From contig NZ_JBHSJJ010000001.1 in assembly GCF_042652345.1 (NCBI RefSeq), positions 124,001 to 188,000 on the forward strand: a DNA stretch of 64,000 nucleotides, in the 5' to 3' direction. A program made the translations under genes and the position numbers. This document shows positions 1 through 8,980 of the stretch, one piece after another; the first letter of the stretch is position 1; every line of letters begins with the position of its first letter. The DNA comes from Negadavirga shengliensis (lineage in GTDB: Bacteria; Bacteroidota; Bacteroidia; Cytophagales; Cyclobacteriaceae). The notes under the pieces are model-generated. The model saw only the letters and a program-made list of their open reading frames with translations, did no database searches and was not told the DNA's origin.

Positions 1-191
1 GAGGTATACCAAAATACATTTGGCAAATCAAACTCCAGCCAGTCCCCCTCAGCTTGCCGTACTATATACGCGCTTGTCATGGCTGCAAACACCATTACCA
101 CGCTCACGATAAACAGCCACAGCGCAAATTTTTTGGGATGCATAGCCAATGGCTGTTCCGCCCCTTCCACAAATGCTAATTTCTCTTCCAT
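1..191 (-). CDS. ctaE: Cytochrome c oxidase subunit III, N-terminal part (cut by window edge)
   Basis: Only the first ~63 residues are present, because the gene runs off the left edge. The reading begins MEEKLAFVEGAEQPLAMHP and continues into one hydrophobic helix (about residues 20-43: FALWLFIVSVVMVFAAMTSA) followed by YIVRQAEGDW. This matches the first membrane segment of Bacteroidota heme-copper oxidase subunit III. The start lies 4 bp after the stop of the heme O synthase gene, so it is the next gene of the respiratory string. The family has no redox centre but stabilises subunit I. The call rests on a short piece plus strong context. Confidence 0.75.
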   Translation of the reverse strand, partial: MEEKLAFVEGAEQPLAMHPKKFALWLFIVSVVMVFAAMTSAYIVRQAEGDWLEFDLPNVFWYT

Positions 192-195
192 TTCA

Positions 196-1098
196 CTAAA
201 CTTTATCCAACAAGTAGGCAATTTGTACAATAGGCAAATACAAGAATGACCCAAACATGATCCTCAACGCGGATTTTCGGGAACAGTCCTTCATCAAAGA
301 AAAGGTCTGCGCAAGAAAAAGGACGCCGCATACGGTTGCGATTACCCCCGAATTGAGGCCAGTAAATCCAAAATAGGTCGGTAACAGGCCCAAGGGCAAT
401 AGAAACAGCGTATAAATCATGATTTGAATGGCAGTATTCAGATCCTTCTTACCTCCTGAAGGCAATAATTTAAATCCCGCTTTTTTGTAATCCTCATCGC
501 CCACCCATGCTATGGCCCAGAAATGAGGAAACTGCCAGATAAACTGGATTCCGAAAATGATCAGTGCCTCATAAGAAATGCTCCCTGTAGCGGCAGTCCA
601 TCCCAAAAGAGGAGGCATGGCTCCCGGTATCGCACCCACCAATACAGCAATCGGCCCCACCCTTTTTAGAGGCGTGTACACAAATACATAAAGGATCATA
701 CTCAGCACGCCCAGAGACATGGTGATCATATTGGTAAAATACCAAAGCAAACTTATCCCAAGAAAGGCTATAATCAGGGTGAACCAATAAGCTTCCCTGA
801 CGGAAAGAATATTCATGGGAAGCGGGCGGGTCCTCGTCCTTTTCATCAATTTATCGTAATCCCTCTCCAGAATCTCATTAGCTGCGCCTGAAGCACCGGT
901 GATCAGGAAGCCTCCCGCTACAAGCCCAAAGAAACTCCCCCATGAGAAAAAAGTTGCAGCGTCACCTAAGATAAATCCAAAAGCAGCAGAAAATGTAACC
1001 AACAGGGACAACCTGACCTTGATCAGATCAAGATAAGCTTTCGATCGGACCGCAATCAAGTCATAGATGCCTCTATTGGATAAATTAATTGTATTCAT
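196..1098 (-). CDS. ctaB: Protoheme IX farnesyltransferase (heme O synthase)
   Basis: This is a 300-residue UbiA-type prenyltransferase. It attaches a farnesyl group to protoheme to make heme O, the first step towards heme A of the oxidase encoded alongside. Both Asp-rich prenyl-diphosphate motifs are visible: ERDYDKLMKRT at residues 78-88 and DEDYKK at 201-206. YTPLKR (141-146) is also typical, and about nine membrane helices can be seen. Length is normal for the family. The start overlaps the end of ctaA by 4 bp (ATGA type), which implies translational coupling. Its place between ctaA and subunit III supports heme O synthase over menaquinone or chlorophyll prenyltransferases of the same fold. 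Confidence 0.93.
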   Translation of the reverse strand: MNTINLSNRGIYDLIAVRSKAYLDLIKVRLSLLVTFSAAFGFILGDAATFFSWGSFFGLVAGGFLITGASGAANEILERDYDKLMKRTRTRPLPMNILSVREAYWFTLIIAFLGISLLWYFTNMITMSLGVLSMILYVFVYTPLKRVGPIAVLVGAIPGAMPPLLGWTAATGSISYEALIIFGIQFIWQFPHFWAIAWVGDEDYKKAGFKLLPSGGKKDLNTAIQIMIYTLFLLPLGLLPTYFGFTGLNSGVIATVCGVLFLAQTFSLMKDCSRKSALRIMFGSFLYLPIVQIAYLLDKV

Positions 1099-2189
1099 AT
1101 TACGGAATGATTTTCATCAAACTTTTCATAGTGGCCAAGTTCTAACCAGATAAGGAACTGCACGCCAATGATCAAAGATCCCAATAACAAATGCAGCGGC
1201 TGAATAAATGCCGGGATGGCAAAATAAGCCATCATCGCTCCAGACAGTATCACCGTTAATATCAGAAATATCAAAGCAAGGCTATTTTTATACAATGATG
1301 AATCCGGGCCTGCATTTTTATATACCATATAGCCAAACACCAAATGCAGCAGCAGTAACACCAATGAATAAGAGCGGTGAATGATGAAAGCCAATCCCAA
1401 CTCTCCGATCCATTTTTCCCGGAAAAGGTGACCAAATGCCGTTGCAACTCGGTCTATTTCCTCTCTCACCTGAATTCCCAAGACAATCTGAACCAGCATC
1501 AATATCAATGCGACTGCCATAAACCATTTGTACTTACCGGCGGAAGGGATGTATTCCTTCTTATCTGCCGGATGGCTGATCTTCCTTGCCCTGAAGTAGA
1601 TGTATAACAACAAGCAAACCAATATCAACGCAACGACCATATGAAGGCTTATCATCCATTGCAGCAGGTTGGTCGATACAACGATTGAACCCAGCCAGCC
1701 CTGAAACACCACCAGTACCAAAGCTGCAAATGAAAGGAGCGGGATCACGGGATCGATTTTCCTTATCCTGATCGAACGCACAAATGTGAGAATGATGAAA
1801 ATGCCTATCATCACCCCCACCAGCCTGTTCACATACTCGATCCATGTTTTGGTAGCATTAAAAGGCTGCTTTTCCAATATGGACTCATCATGACGGATAT
1901 CCTCCGCCAAAGTGCTGAACCCCAAGCTTTCAAGCATGGCGATAAAACGGTTGTTTTTCTCAACCCGCTTGGCCACATACAGATCTTCATAATCTGCAGG
2001 CAACTCATCTACATGGGTAGGAGGCACCCAATTACCGAAGCATTTTGGCCAGTCGGGACAACCCATGCCGGCGCCGGTACTTCTGACTATCCCCCCCACC
2101 AAAATCAAGAAATAAACAGCTACTGTAGTAATCAGACTGATCCTACGGAAGCTGTTCAGTTCTTTAAGATTCTTTTGTTTCATTAGCAA
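1095..2189 (-). CDS. ctaA: Heme A synthase
   Basis: This is a 364-residue COX15/CtaA-family membrane protein. It oxidises the methyl group of heme O to give heme A for the aa3 oxidase. The N-terminal segment TGAGMGCPDWPKCFG (residues 38-52) is the typical first loop of the family, and the helices carry the expected heme-ligand histidines (HMVV, IHRSYS, LLLHLVF, QPLHLLLG). Eight membrane helices are predicted by eye. The start is either the first ATG (2189) or the third codon (2183); both lie inside the 3' end of the subunit I gene, so it is translated from the same message. It overlaps ctaB by 4 bp. Confidence 0.93.
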   Translation of the reverse strand: MLMKQKNLKELNSFRRISLITTVAVYFLILVGGIVRSTGAGMGCPDWPKCFGNWVPPTHVDELPADYEDLYVAKRVEKNNRFIAMLESLGFSTLAEDIRHDESILEKQPFNATKTWIEYVNRLVGVMIGIFIILTFVRSIRIRKIDPVIPLLSFAALVLVVFQGWLGSIVVSTNLLQWMISLHMVVALILVCLLLYIYFRARKISHPADKKEYIPSAGKYKWFMAVALILMLVQIVLGIQVREEIDRVATAFGHLFREKWIGELGLAFIIHRSYSLVLLLLHLVFGYMVYKNAGPDSSLYKNSLALIFLILTVILSGAMMAYFAIPAFIQPLHLLLGSLIIGVQFLIWLELGHYEKFDENHSVI

Positions 2190-4053
2190 CCAGCACTTGG
2201 CCTTCTTCAGCCATAATCTCCCTCTCTAACTGAACCAGTTTTTCCTCATGGGGAAGGTTGGATTCAGGAGTAGCGGACAACGGCACGGTCTGTGGGATAA
2301 AATCCTCCTTAGACCCGGGCTTAGAGTAATCGTATGGCCACCTGTATACCGTAGGTATCTCTCCTGGCCAGTTGCCATGTCCGGGATGCAAAGGCGTTGT
2401 CCACTCTAAAGTATTGGATTTCCACGGGTTGAGGCTTGCCTTTCTTCCCCTGTACATACTATAGAAGAAATTGAATAGGAATATAAACTGTGCTCCGAAA
2501 GTAACCACCGCTGCCGCCGAAACAAACATGTTCAAATCCGTATACATGTCGGAAAACGAGAAGTTGGTCCAACTGTAATATCTTCTTGGGAAACCTGCAA
2601 TACCTATATAATGCATCGGGAAAAACACCATGTATACGCCGACAAAAGTCAGCCAGAAGTGCAGATGGCCCAATTTCTCGTCCATCATTTTTCCAAACAT
2701 TTTGGGGAACCAATGATAAATTCCGGCCAACATTCCAAAGAAGGAAGCGGATCCCATCACCAAATGGAAGTGGGCTACTACAAAATAGGTATCGTGAAGC
2801 TGAATATCGATCGCGGAATTTCCAAGAAATATCCCTGTAAGCCCGCCGGATATAAAGAAGGATACCATCCCAATGGCGAATAGCATACCGGGTGTAAACC
2901 TAAGGTTTCCTCTCCACAGCGTAGTGAGCCAGTTGAATACTTTCACTGCCGAAGGCACGGCAATGATCAAGGTCAAAAACATGAAGACAGAGCCCAAAAA
3001 CGGGTTCATACCGGAAACAAACATATGGTGGGCCCATACCACGAATGACAGTATCGTGATGCCCAACATGGAGATGATCATCGCCTTGTATCCAAATATA
3101 GGCTTTCTAGCATTGGTAGCAATAATTTCGGAGGTAATCCCCAGGGCCGGCAACAACACGATGTACACCTCAGGGTGGCCCAAAAACCAGAACAAATGCT
3201 GATAAAGCACCGCACTGCCCCCTGTATTGGGCAATGCCTCTCCCGCTACATATATATCTGAAAGATAAAAGCTGGTACCAAAACTCCTGTCAAAGACCAG
3301 CAACAAAGCAGCTGAGAAAAGGACAGGAAAGGACAACAAGCCGATTACGGCTGTAAGGAACAATGCCCATATGGTCAGGGGAAGCCTGGCAAAGGACATG
3401 CCCTTGGTTCTTAAATTGATAACCGTAGTGATGTAATTGATCCCTCCAAGCAAAGAGGAAGCAATAAAGAACGTCATGGAAACCAACCAAAGGGTCATTC
3501 CCAAACCGGAGCCGGGAATGGCCTGCTCCAACGCCGACAACGGCGGATAAACCGTCCAACCTCCTCCAGCGGGACCGGTTTCCAAAAAAAGGGAAATAAA
3601 CATGATGACACCGGAAATGAAAAACATCCAGTACGACAACATGTTCATAAACCCGGAAGCCATATCCCTCGCGCCAATTTGCAGCGGAATAAGGTAATTG
3701 GCAAAAGTACCACTCAAACCAGCTGTCAATACAAAGAAAACCATAATGGTCCCATGCATGGTCACCAGTGCCAGGTAGAAATTGGGATCAAGCTTTCCGG
3801 ATTCATCTATCCAGCCCCCCAATAAAGGTCTCAGGAATTCCAGACTCATTTCCGGAAAGCCCAGTTGCAGCCTGAACAGTACCGACAGAAATCCACCAAT
3901 AAGCGCCCAAAACATCCCGGTAACCAAAAACTGCTTACCGATCATTTTATGGTCAGTGGAGAATATGTACTTCGTTATGAAGTTTTCTTTATGCTCATGG
4001 TCATGATGGTCGTGTACCGAAGCATCATGAGCTGAAACGTTTGCTACTGCCAT
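2164..4053 (-). CDS. ctaD: Cytochrome c oxidase subunit I (aa3 type)
   Basis: This is the 629-residue catalytic subunit of a heme-copper oxidase, which reduces O2 and pumps protons across the inner membrane. Heme and copper ligands are all present: H100 (TMHG, heme a), GHPEVY at 292-297 (Cu-B histidine, cross-linked Tyr and the proton-channel Glu), HH at 342-343 (Cu-B), and H428/H430 in VVAHFHLVMG (hemes a3 and a). The Glu in GHPE and D130 in the D-channel region place it in the A1 family. A His/Asp-rich leader (residues 9-22) precedes the first helix. It follows the subunit II gene by 22 bp and overlaps ctaA. Confidence 0.97.
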   Translation of the reverse strand: MAVANVSAHDASVHDHHDHEHKENFITKYIFSTDHKMIGKQFLVTGMFWALIGGFLSVLFRLQLGFPEMSLEFLRPLLGGWIDESGKLDPNFYLALVTMHGTIMVFFVLTAGLSGTFANYLIPLQIGARDMASGFMNMLSYWMFFISGVIMFISLFLETGPAGGGWTVYPPLSALEQAIPGSGLGMTLWLVSMTFFIASSLLGGINYITTVINLRTKGMSFARLPLTIWALFLTAVIGLLSFPVLFSAALLLVFDRSFGTSFYLSDIYVAGEALPNTGGSAVLYQHLFWFLGHPEVYIVLLPALGITSEIIATNARKPIFGYKAMIISMLGITILSFVVWAHHMFVSGMNPFLGSVFMFLTLIIAVPSAVKVFNWLTTLWRGNLRFTPGMLFAIGMVSFFISGGLTGIFLGNSAIDIQLHDTYFVVAHFHLVMGSASFFGMLAGIYHWFPKMFGKMMDEKLGHLHFWLTFVGVYMVFFPMHYIGIAGFPRRYYSWTNFSFSDMYTDLNMFVSAAAVVTFGAQFIFLFNFFYSMYRGRKASLNPWKSNTLEWTTPLHPGHGNWPGEIPTVYRWPYDYSKPGSKEDFIPQTVPLSATPESNLPHEEKLVQLEREIMAEEGQVLVANETKES

Positions 4054-4075
4054 GTTTATATTTCTTAATTAATTA

Positions 4076-5113
4076 TTATTTATCCTCGTTGATATATATT
4101 TCAGCCAATTCTTTGAGATCGGCAGGCAAATCAGATATCAAGGCGGGGTTTTGCTTGATAAACGGCTCCTGTTCGCTATACCATTTTCTATATTCTTCAG
4201 GCTCTACTACCCTGATCACCTTTCTCATGGAGAAATGTCCCCTTCCACATACTTCCGTACAGGCTACTTCGTATTCAAATTCATCGTCTCCGGTCTCGGC
4301 CCTCATTTCCTCTGTGGTTTTGGTAGGCACAAACCAGAACCTGGTAGGCATACCGGGTACCGCATCCATTTTTAACCTCATGTGAGGGGCAAAAACAGAA
4401 TGCAATACATCCCTGGCCCTGATTTTAAATAACACCGGTTCCCCTTTTGGAATAACAATGTACTGTCCGGCAGGAAAGTCATCAAAGGAATTTTTATCGG
4501 TGAAATCAATCCCCATGGGATTGCTACCGGACGTTAATCTGTAATCATAATCTCCGAGAATATTGTCTTTACCGGGATACCTTACATCCCAAGCAAACTG
4601 GTAGCCCATGATCTCCACCACATGGGCGTTTTCGGGCGCAGGGCTGGTAATATCAGACCAGGCTTTCCATCCGGAAATCACCAATACAGTCAGAACCACT
4701 GCCGGAACCAGTGTCCATATGATTTCCAGTTTGTTGTTATCCGGATAATAGGCTGCTCTCTTGTTGTCATCATATTGGTAATGATAGCTGAACCAGAACA
4801 GCAGTATGTGGGTCAATATAAAGATAAAACCAGTGACGCCCATGGTGATCCAGAACAATCTGTCAGTAATCACGCCGTGTTCGGAACCGATAGGCAACTG
4901 GTAATTGTCAAATTCCTTGAAGGAATACCAGAACAATAAGACACCTGAACCGATCAGGAAAGCCAAAAACAGGGCTGCATTGACTTTGTTGCTGGTTGTA
5001 GCTATTTTTTTGCTCGATCCTTTGGCTACTGAAATCAAGGTTTGTATCCTGTAAACCATCCAAATGACAGAAATAAGCAACAGAATACCAATAGTTATAA
5101 GAAATCCGTACAT
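4076..5113 (-). CDS. ctaC: Cytochrome c oxidase subunit II (Cu-A, no heme c)
   Basis: This 345-residue subunit accepts electrons from a c-type cytochrome through the binuclear Cu-A centre. The Cu-A loop CTEVCGRGHFSM spans residues 285-296, with the remaining His in HSVFAPHMRL. It has an extra N-terminal membrane segment (about 3-22) before the usual two helices (about 45-65 and 88-110). The ~49 residues after Cu-A contain no CxxCH, so this is an aa3 and not a caa3 oxidase; its electron donor must be one of the heme domains of the Act complex or a free cytochrome c. It sits 23 bp after actF and 22 bp before subunit I. Confidence 0.96.
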   Translation of the reverse strand: MYGFLITIGILLLISVIWMVYRIQTLISVAKGSSKKIATTSNKVNAALFLAFLIGSGVLLFWYSFKEFDNYQLPIGSEHGVITDRLFWITMGVTGFIFILTHILLFWFSYHYQYDDNKRAAYYPDNNKLEIIWTLVPAVVLTVLVISGWKAWSDITSPAPENAHVVEIMGYQFAWDVRYPGKDNILGDYDYRLTSGSNPMGIDFTDKNSFDDFPAGQYIVIPKGEPVLFKIRARDVLHSVFAPHMRLKMDAVPGMPTRFWFVPTKTTEEMRAETGDDEFEYEVACTEVCGRGHFSMRKVIRVVEPEEYRKWYSEQEPFIKQNPALISDLPADLKELAEIYINEDK

Positions 5114-5136
5114 GATATATTTTTTTTCGGATAGGG

Positions 5137-6420
5137 TTAAATATGATGATGATAGCTTTCTTCCAGCATCGGATGGTTTTTGGCCACCAAGTTATGTTTT
5201 GCCAGGTTACCCAGTACCACAAAGGTAACCGCAGAAGCATACACCAATAACATTCCGATTTCCATAAATCCAATACCACCATTGTGGCCCAATGTACCTG
5301 GCTGAACCATCAGGAAGAAATCAATCCAGTGGCCAAAGAGTATCAGCGTACATACCAGCTTAAGGAATATAGCATGTCTTTTCGAATCCCTGGTCATTAA
5401 TACTAGAAATGGCAGGAAGAAATTTAAAATCAAGTTTGCGAATATATAGGGTCCGTACACATCACTTTCAAGCCTCTCTAAGAAGTAAACGGATTCTTCC
5501 GGGATATTGGCATAGTATATAAGCAGGAATTGGGAAAACCAGATATAGGTCCAGAATATGGAGAAGGCAAATACGAATTTACCCAGATCATGGATATGAT
5601 TCTCGTTTATCATCTCCAAATAGCCCCTTTCCTTCAAAAAGATGGTGATCAGGGTGATTGCTGACAGTCCTGCCACAAACCAGGAAGCGAAAACATACCA
5701 GCCAAACAAGGTAGAAAACCAGTGTGTATCGATAGACATTACCCAATCCCACGCACTGATAGAGGAGGAAACTGCAAAGAAAACCAGGAAAATGGCTGAC
5801 CACTTTCTTGTAGTATACCAATAATCCGTGCCTCCCCTGATATCCTCTTCATAGGAAAGATTTTTCAATTTGGTGAAGAAAAACACCCAGAATCCAAAAA
5901 AAGCAACCATCCTGACGATATAGAAAAGCGGGAAACTTCCCTTTTCCAGAGGCCAATAGAAAAAGGCTCCCTTGCCGTCTATGATTTTATCATATTCAGG
6001 ACTGCTTTTGTCAAAAACATAACTGTGGGTCCAGTGAAACAAGTCATGACTGGCAACAAAAAAAGTAAGGATCATCAACCCCGCTGCAATCGGAAGCCAA
6101 TATCCAAATGACAGCATTACTCTTAATAAGGGCGTGGACCAACCTGCCTGTGCAGCATACTGAATAGCAAAGAAGAACACCCCAATAATGGCGATACCTG
6201 TGAAATAGACATTGTTGATCCAGAGATTGGCATACAACCTTTGCGTCCAATGGAAAGCGTGGTGACCTTCGTCTCCATGCCCATGGCCGCTCCCGAACAT
6301 TCCTATCACTATGCCTAAGATCAACAACACCAAACCAATGCCTCCGATCGTAAAAATCGCTTTTTTTACGGCATCGGTGAAATCAAATTTTTGATCCAAA
6401 TTATAATTACTTGCTGCCAT
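5137..6420 (-). CDS. actF: Alternative complex III, ActF (NrfD-like quinol-site subunit 2)
   Basis: This is a 427-residue polytopic membrane protein of the NrfD/PsrC family, the smaller of the two such subunits of alternative complex III (quinol:cytochrome c oxidoreductase). About ten helices can be traced. The N-terminus is cytoplasmic and polar, and a His-rich loop (GHGHGDEGHHAFHW, about residues 45-58) follows helix 1. A His-rich C-terminus (SYHHHI) closes it. The start codon shares one base with the actE stop (TAATG). It is followed after 23 bp by the oxidase subunit II gene, which links the complex III and oxidase parts of the string. Confidence 0.9.
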   Translation of the reverse strand: MAASNYNLDQKFDFTDAVKKAIFTIGGIGLVLLILGIVIGMFGSGHGHGDEGHHAFHWTQRLYANLWINNVYFTGIAIIGVFFFAIQYAAQAGWSTPLLRVMLSFGYWLPIAAGLMILTFFVASHDLFHWTHSYVFDKSSPEYDKIIDGKGAFFYWPLEKGSFPLFYIVRMVAFFGFWVFFFTKLKNLSYEEDIRGGTDYWYTTRKWSAIFLVFFAVSSSISAWDWVMSIDTHWFSTLFGWYVFASWFVAGLSAITLITIFLKERGYLEMINENHIHDLGKFVFAFSIFWTYIWFSQFLLIYYANIPEESVYFLERLESDVYGPYIFANLILNFFLPFLVLMTRDSKRHAIFLKLVCTLILFGHWIDFFLMVQPGTLGHNGGIGFMEIGMLLVYASAVTFVVLGNLAKHNLVAKNHPMLEESYHHHI

Positions 6421-7046
6421 TATTGCTTCTGAATTTCTTGTTTAACATAGTGAACGATCTTCCATCTTCTTTCTATGGATATCTGGGAACCATGTGCTCC
6501 CATCCTGCCCTTTCCGTGGGTAATGACATGAAAAATATGTCCTTCGGGAAGATCTATATAAGCGCCGCCTTTAAGATTGGCCACACCCCCTATCACATCT
6601 CCTACTTTGCCGTCAGCTTCTCCCGAAGGGCCATGGCAGGCAGCACAATACTGTATGTACAACTGGCGTCCTTCTGCCAAGACCTGATCCGTTAATTCCA
6701 CCGGGTTATTTACGTTGGCCGCTCCTTCCAGATCAGCTACCCTTAACCTGTAGGGAAGGTACCCATTTTTGCTTCTGGGTACGGTATTCGGCGCAGGTTC
6801 TCTCATGTTCATCCCAAAGGGGTTGTATGGATTGCTGTTATAAAATTCTCCTTTACCATCTTCCCTGTTGGAAAGCCACATGCCTTCCTCTTCATTTCTG
6901 ATCTGGGAAAGTGGCTCGTAGGCAACTGAGTGATACATTTGAGGCGCATATTCAGTCCCGGGATAGTCACCGGAAGCACCGCATGAAGCCAAACCAAGGG
7001 AAAAACCGAATATGGCTATTGAATATATGGACTTTGTAATGTTCAT
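6420..7046 (-). CDS. actE: Alternative complex III, ActE monoheme cytochrome c lipoprotein
   Basis: This is a 208-residue exported lipoprotein with a single c-type heme. The signal peptide ends in the lipobox LASC (C22). One heme site, CAACH, lies at residues 134-138, and the likely sixth ligand is the Met in GKGRMG (about 182). In the family this subunit lies on the periplasmic face and takes part in electron transfer out of the complex. It starts 14 bp after actD and its stop overlaps the actF start by one base. Confidence 0.92.
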   Translation of the reverse strand: MNITKSIYSIAIFGFSLGLASCGASGDYPGTEYAPQMYHSVAYEPLSQIRNEEEGMWLSNREDGKGEFYNSNPYNPFGMNMREPAPNTVPRSKNGYLPYRLRVADLEGAANVNNPVELTDQVLAEGRQLYIQYCAACHGPSGEADGKVGDVIGGVANLKGGAYIDLPEGHIFHVITHGKGRMGAHGSQISIERRWKIVHYVKQEIQKQ

Positions 7047-7060
7047 GCTCTGTATATTAC

Positions 7061-7591
7061 TTATTCAAAATTCTTATTGTTCACTTCGGTAGCCCCCGAA
7101 TCTTTCAAAACCTCTTTGATCTTATCCAGTCCAATAGAAGCATTACCGGCAATATCAATGGCCATCACATGCTTGTCATCTGTGCTTCTGATATCAAATA
7201 TCCTTGGCTGACCCCAGGGTTTCAGGTTACTGCTTATCATAAACACCCCCACCATTCCAAAAGCCGATAACAACACCGTCAACTCGAAAGTCACCGGGAT
7301 GAAAGCCGGAAACGCCGCATGATCTTTTCCACCAATGATCATGGGCCAATCAAACTTCATCATATATAACTGCATGGTAAGCGCCAGAATGGTCCCCAGC
7401 AAACCGAAAAGAAACGCTGCTATGGGCAACCTGCTTCTCCTGTATCCCAACTCACCTTCAAGGCCGTGGATGGGGTAAGGGGTATACACCTCGTGAATCT
7501 TGATACCGCTTTTCCTGATTTTCCTAACCGCATTCAGCAATACATCCTCATCGTCAAAGATGCCGAGGATAAAATTCTTATCTCTTTCCAT
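7061..7591 (-). CDS. actD: Alternative complex III, ActD (DUF3341)
   Basis: This 176-residue protein is of the DUF3341 type, always found in act clusters. A short cytoplasmic N-terminal domain begins MERDKNFILGIFDDEDVLL, two membrane helices follow (about residues 55-80 and 92-120), and a C-terminal domain ends it. It has no cofactor motif and serves as a structural membrane subunit of the complex. It starts 2 bp after the actC stop. Confidence 0.92.
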   Translation of the reverse strand: MERDKNFILGIFDDEDVLLNAVRKIRKSGIKIHEVYTPYPIHGLEGELGYRRSRLPIAAFLFGLLGTILALTMQLYMMKFDWPMIIGGKDHAAFPAFIPVTFELTVLLSAFGMVGVFMISSNLKPWGQPRIFDIRSTDDKHVMAIDIAGNASIGLDKIKEVLKDSGATEVNNKNFE

Positions 7592-7593
7592 GA

Positions 7594-8958
7594 TTATTTA
7601 TTTACTTTTTCAGATGAAGATTTCAACACTGCCTTCACTTCCGCCATGTTGATTACCGGAAAGAATTTGGCAAACAACAGGAAACAGGTGAAAAACAAGC
7701 CGAATGTGAAAAGGTACACCCCTACATCTGTCAAGGTTGGGTAAAACATCACCCATGATGAAGGGAGAAAATCCCTGTGAAGGGAGGTCACAATGATCAC
7801 AAAACGCTCGAACCACATACCGATATTCACTACCAGTGAAAGGATAAAGGTCGCCGCGATTGAAGTACGGATCTTTTTGAACCAGAAAAGCTGCGGTGAA
7901 ATCACATTACAGGTCATCATGGACCAGTAGGCCCACCAGTACGGTCCAAACATCCTGTTTACAAAGGCATACTGCTCAGCTTCTACGCCCGAATACCAGG
8001 CAATAAAAAACTCAGTAATATAGGCTATCCCTACAATCGATCCGGTAATGATGATGACAATATTCATCAATTCAATATGACCTATCGTAATATAGTCTTC
8101 CAGCTTGAATACTTTACGGGTTACGATCATCAGGGTGAGCACCATCGCAAATCCTGAGAAAATAGCACCTGCCACGAAGTATGGAGGGAAAATCGTGGTG
8201 TGCCATCCTGGAATGACAGAGGTAGCAAAGTCAAAGGATACGATAGTATGTACTGAAAGTACAAGAGGGGTGGCCAGACCGGCCAGAATCAAAGATACCG
8301 ACTCATAGCGCATCCAGGTTTTAGCAGCGCCGTCCCAGCCAAAGCTCAAAGCCCCATATATGATTTTTCTGATCCCACTGGCCCTGTCTCTGATGGTGGC
8401 GAAATCAGGAATAAGCCCTATATACCAGAACACCAATGAAACGGAGAAATAAGTGGAAATAGCAAATACGTCCCAAAGCAGGGGAGAATTGAAGTTTACC
8501 CAAAGGGACCCATAGGTGTTCGGTAAGGGCAATGCCCATATGGCTCCTATCCAGGGCCTGCCCATGTGAATCAGGGGAAACAGCGCCGCACAGATGACGG
8601 CAAAAATCGTCATCGCCTCTGCAGCCCGGTTAATGGAAGTCCTCCATTTCTGCCTAAATAACAACAATACAGCCGAAATCAGCGTACCGGCGTGGCCTAT
8701 ACCCACCCACCAGACGAAGTTGGTGATGTCCCAGGCCCAGCCTACGGTTTTATTCAATCCCCACATCCCTATTCCTTCCCACAACGTAGCGGCTAAGGCA
8801 AGAGATCCTAAAATAAGTGCTCCAACAGAAACAGCCAGACCCAGCAGCCAGGCCACGGAAGGCTTGCCCTCTACCTGTCTGGAGACATCGTTGGTGACGT
8901 CCTTGTAAGTTTTACCGTTAGTAACCAACGGCTCCCGTACGGATGAAGTAACCTGCAT
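7594..8958 (-). CDS. actC: Alternative complex III, ActC (NrfD-like quinol-site subunit 1)
   Basis: This 454-residue NrfD/PsrC-family membrane protein has about ten helices. In the family it lies under the ActB iron-sulfur domain and forms the main menaquinol oxidation site. Recognisable features are the W-rich helix around residues 60-85 (GWAWDITNFVWWVGIGHAGT) and a polar, lysine-rich C-terminal tail. It starts 22 bp after the actB stop and ends 2 bp before actD. Confidence 0.93.
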   Translation of the reverse strand: MQVTSSVREPLVTNGKTYKDVTNDVSRQVEGKPSVAWLLGLAVSVGALILGSLALAATLWEGIGMWGLNKTVGWAWDITNFVWWVGIGHAGTLISAVLLLFRQKWRTSINRAAEAMTIFAVICAALFPLIHMGRPWIGAIWALPLPNTYGSLWVNFNSPLLWDVFAISTYFSVSLVFWYIGLIPDFATIRDRASGIRKIIYGALSFGWDGAAKTWMRYESVSLILAGLATPLVLSVHTIVSFDFATSVIPGWHTTIFPPYFVAGAIFSGFAMVLTLMIVTRKVFKLEDYITIGHIELMNIVIIITGSIVGIAYITEFFIAWYSGVEAEQYAFVNRMFGPYWWAYWSMMTCNVISPQLFWFKKIRTSIAATFILSLVVNIGMWFERFVIIVTSLHRDFLPSSWVMFYPTLTDVGVYLFTFGLFFTCFLLFAKFFPVINMAEVKAVLKSSSEKVNK

Positions 8959-8980
8959 ATCTTAATTTATTAATTTATTT

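Noticed and set aside
4076..5113. caa3-type subunit II with fused cytochrome c
   Set aside because: No CxxCH follows the Cu-A loop, so the oxidase is aa3 type.
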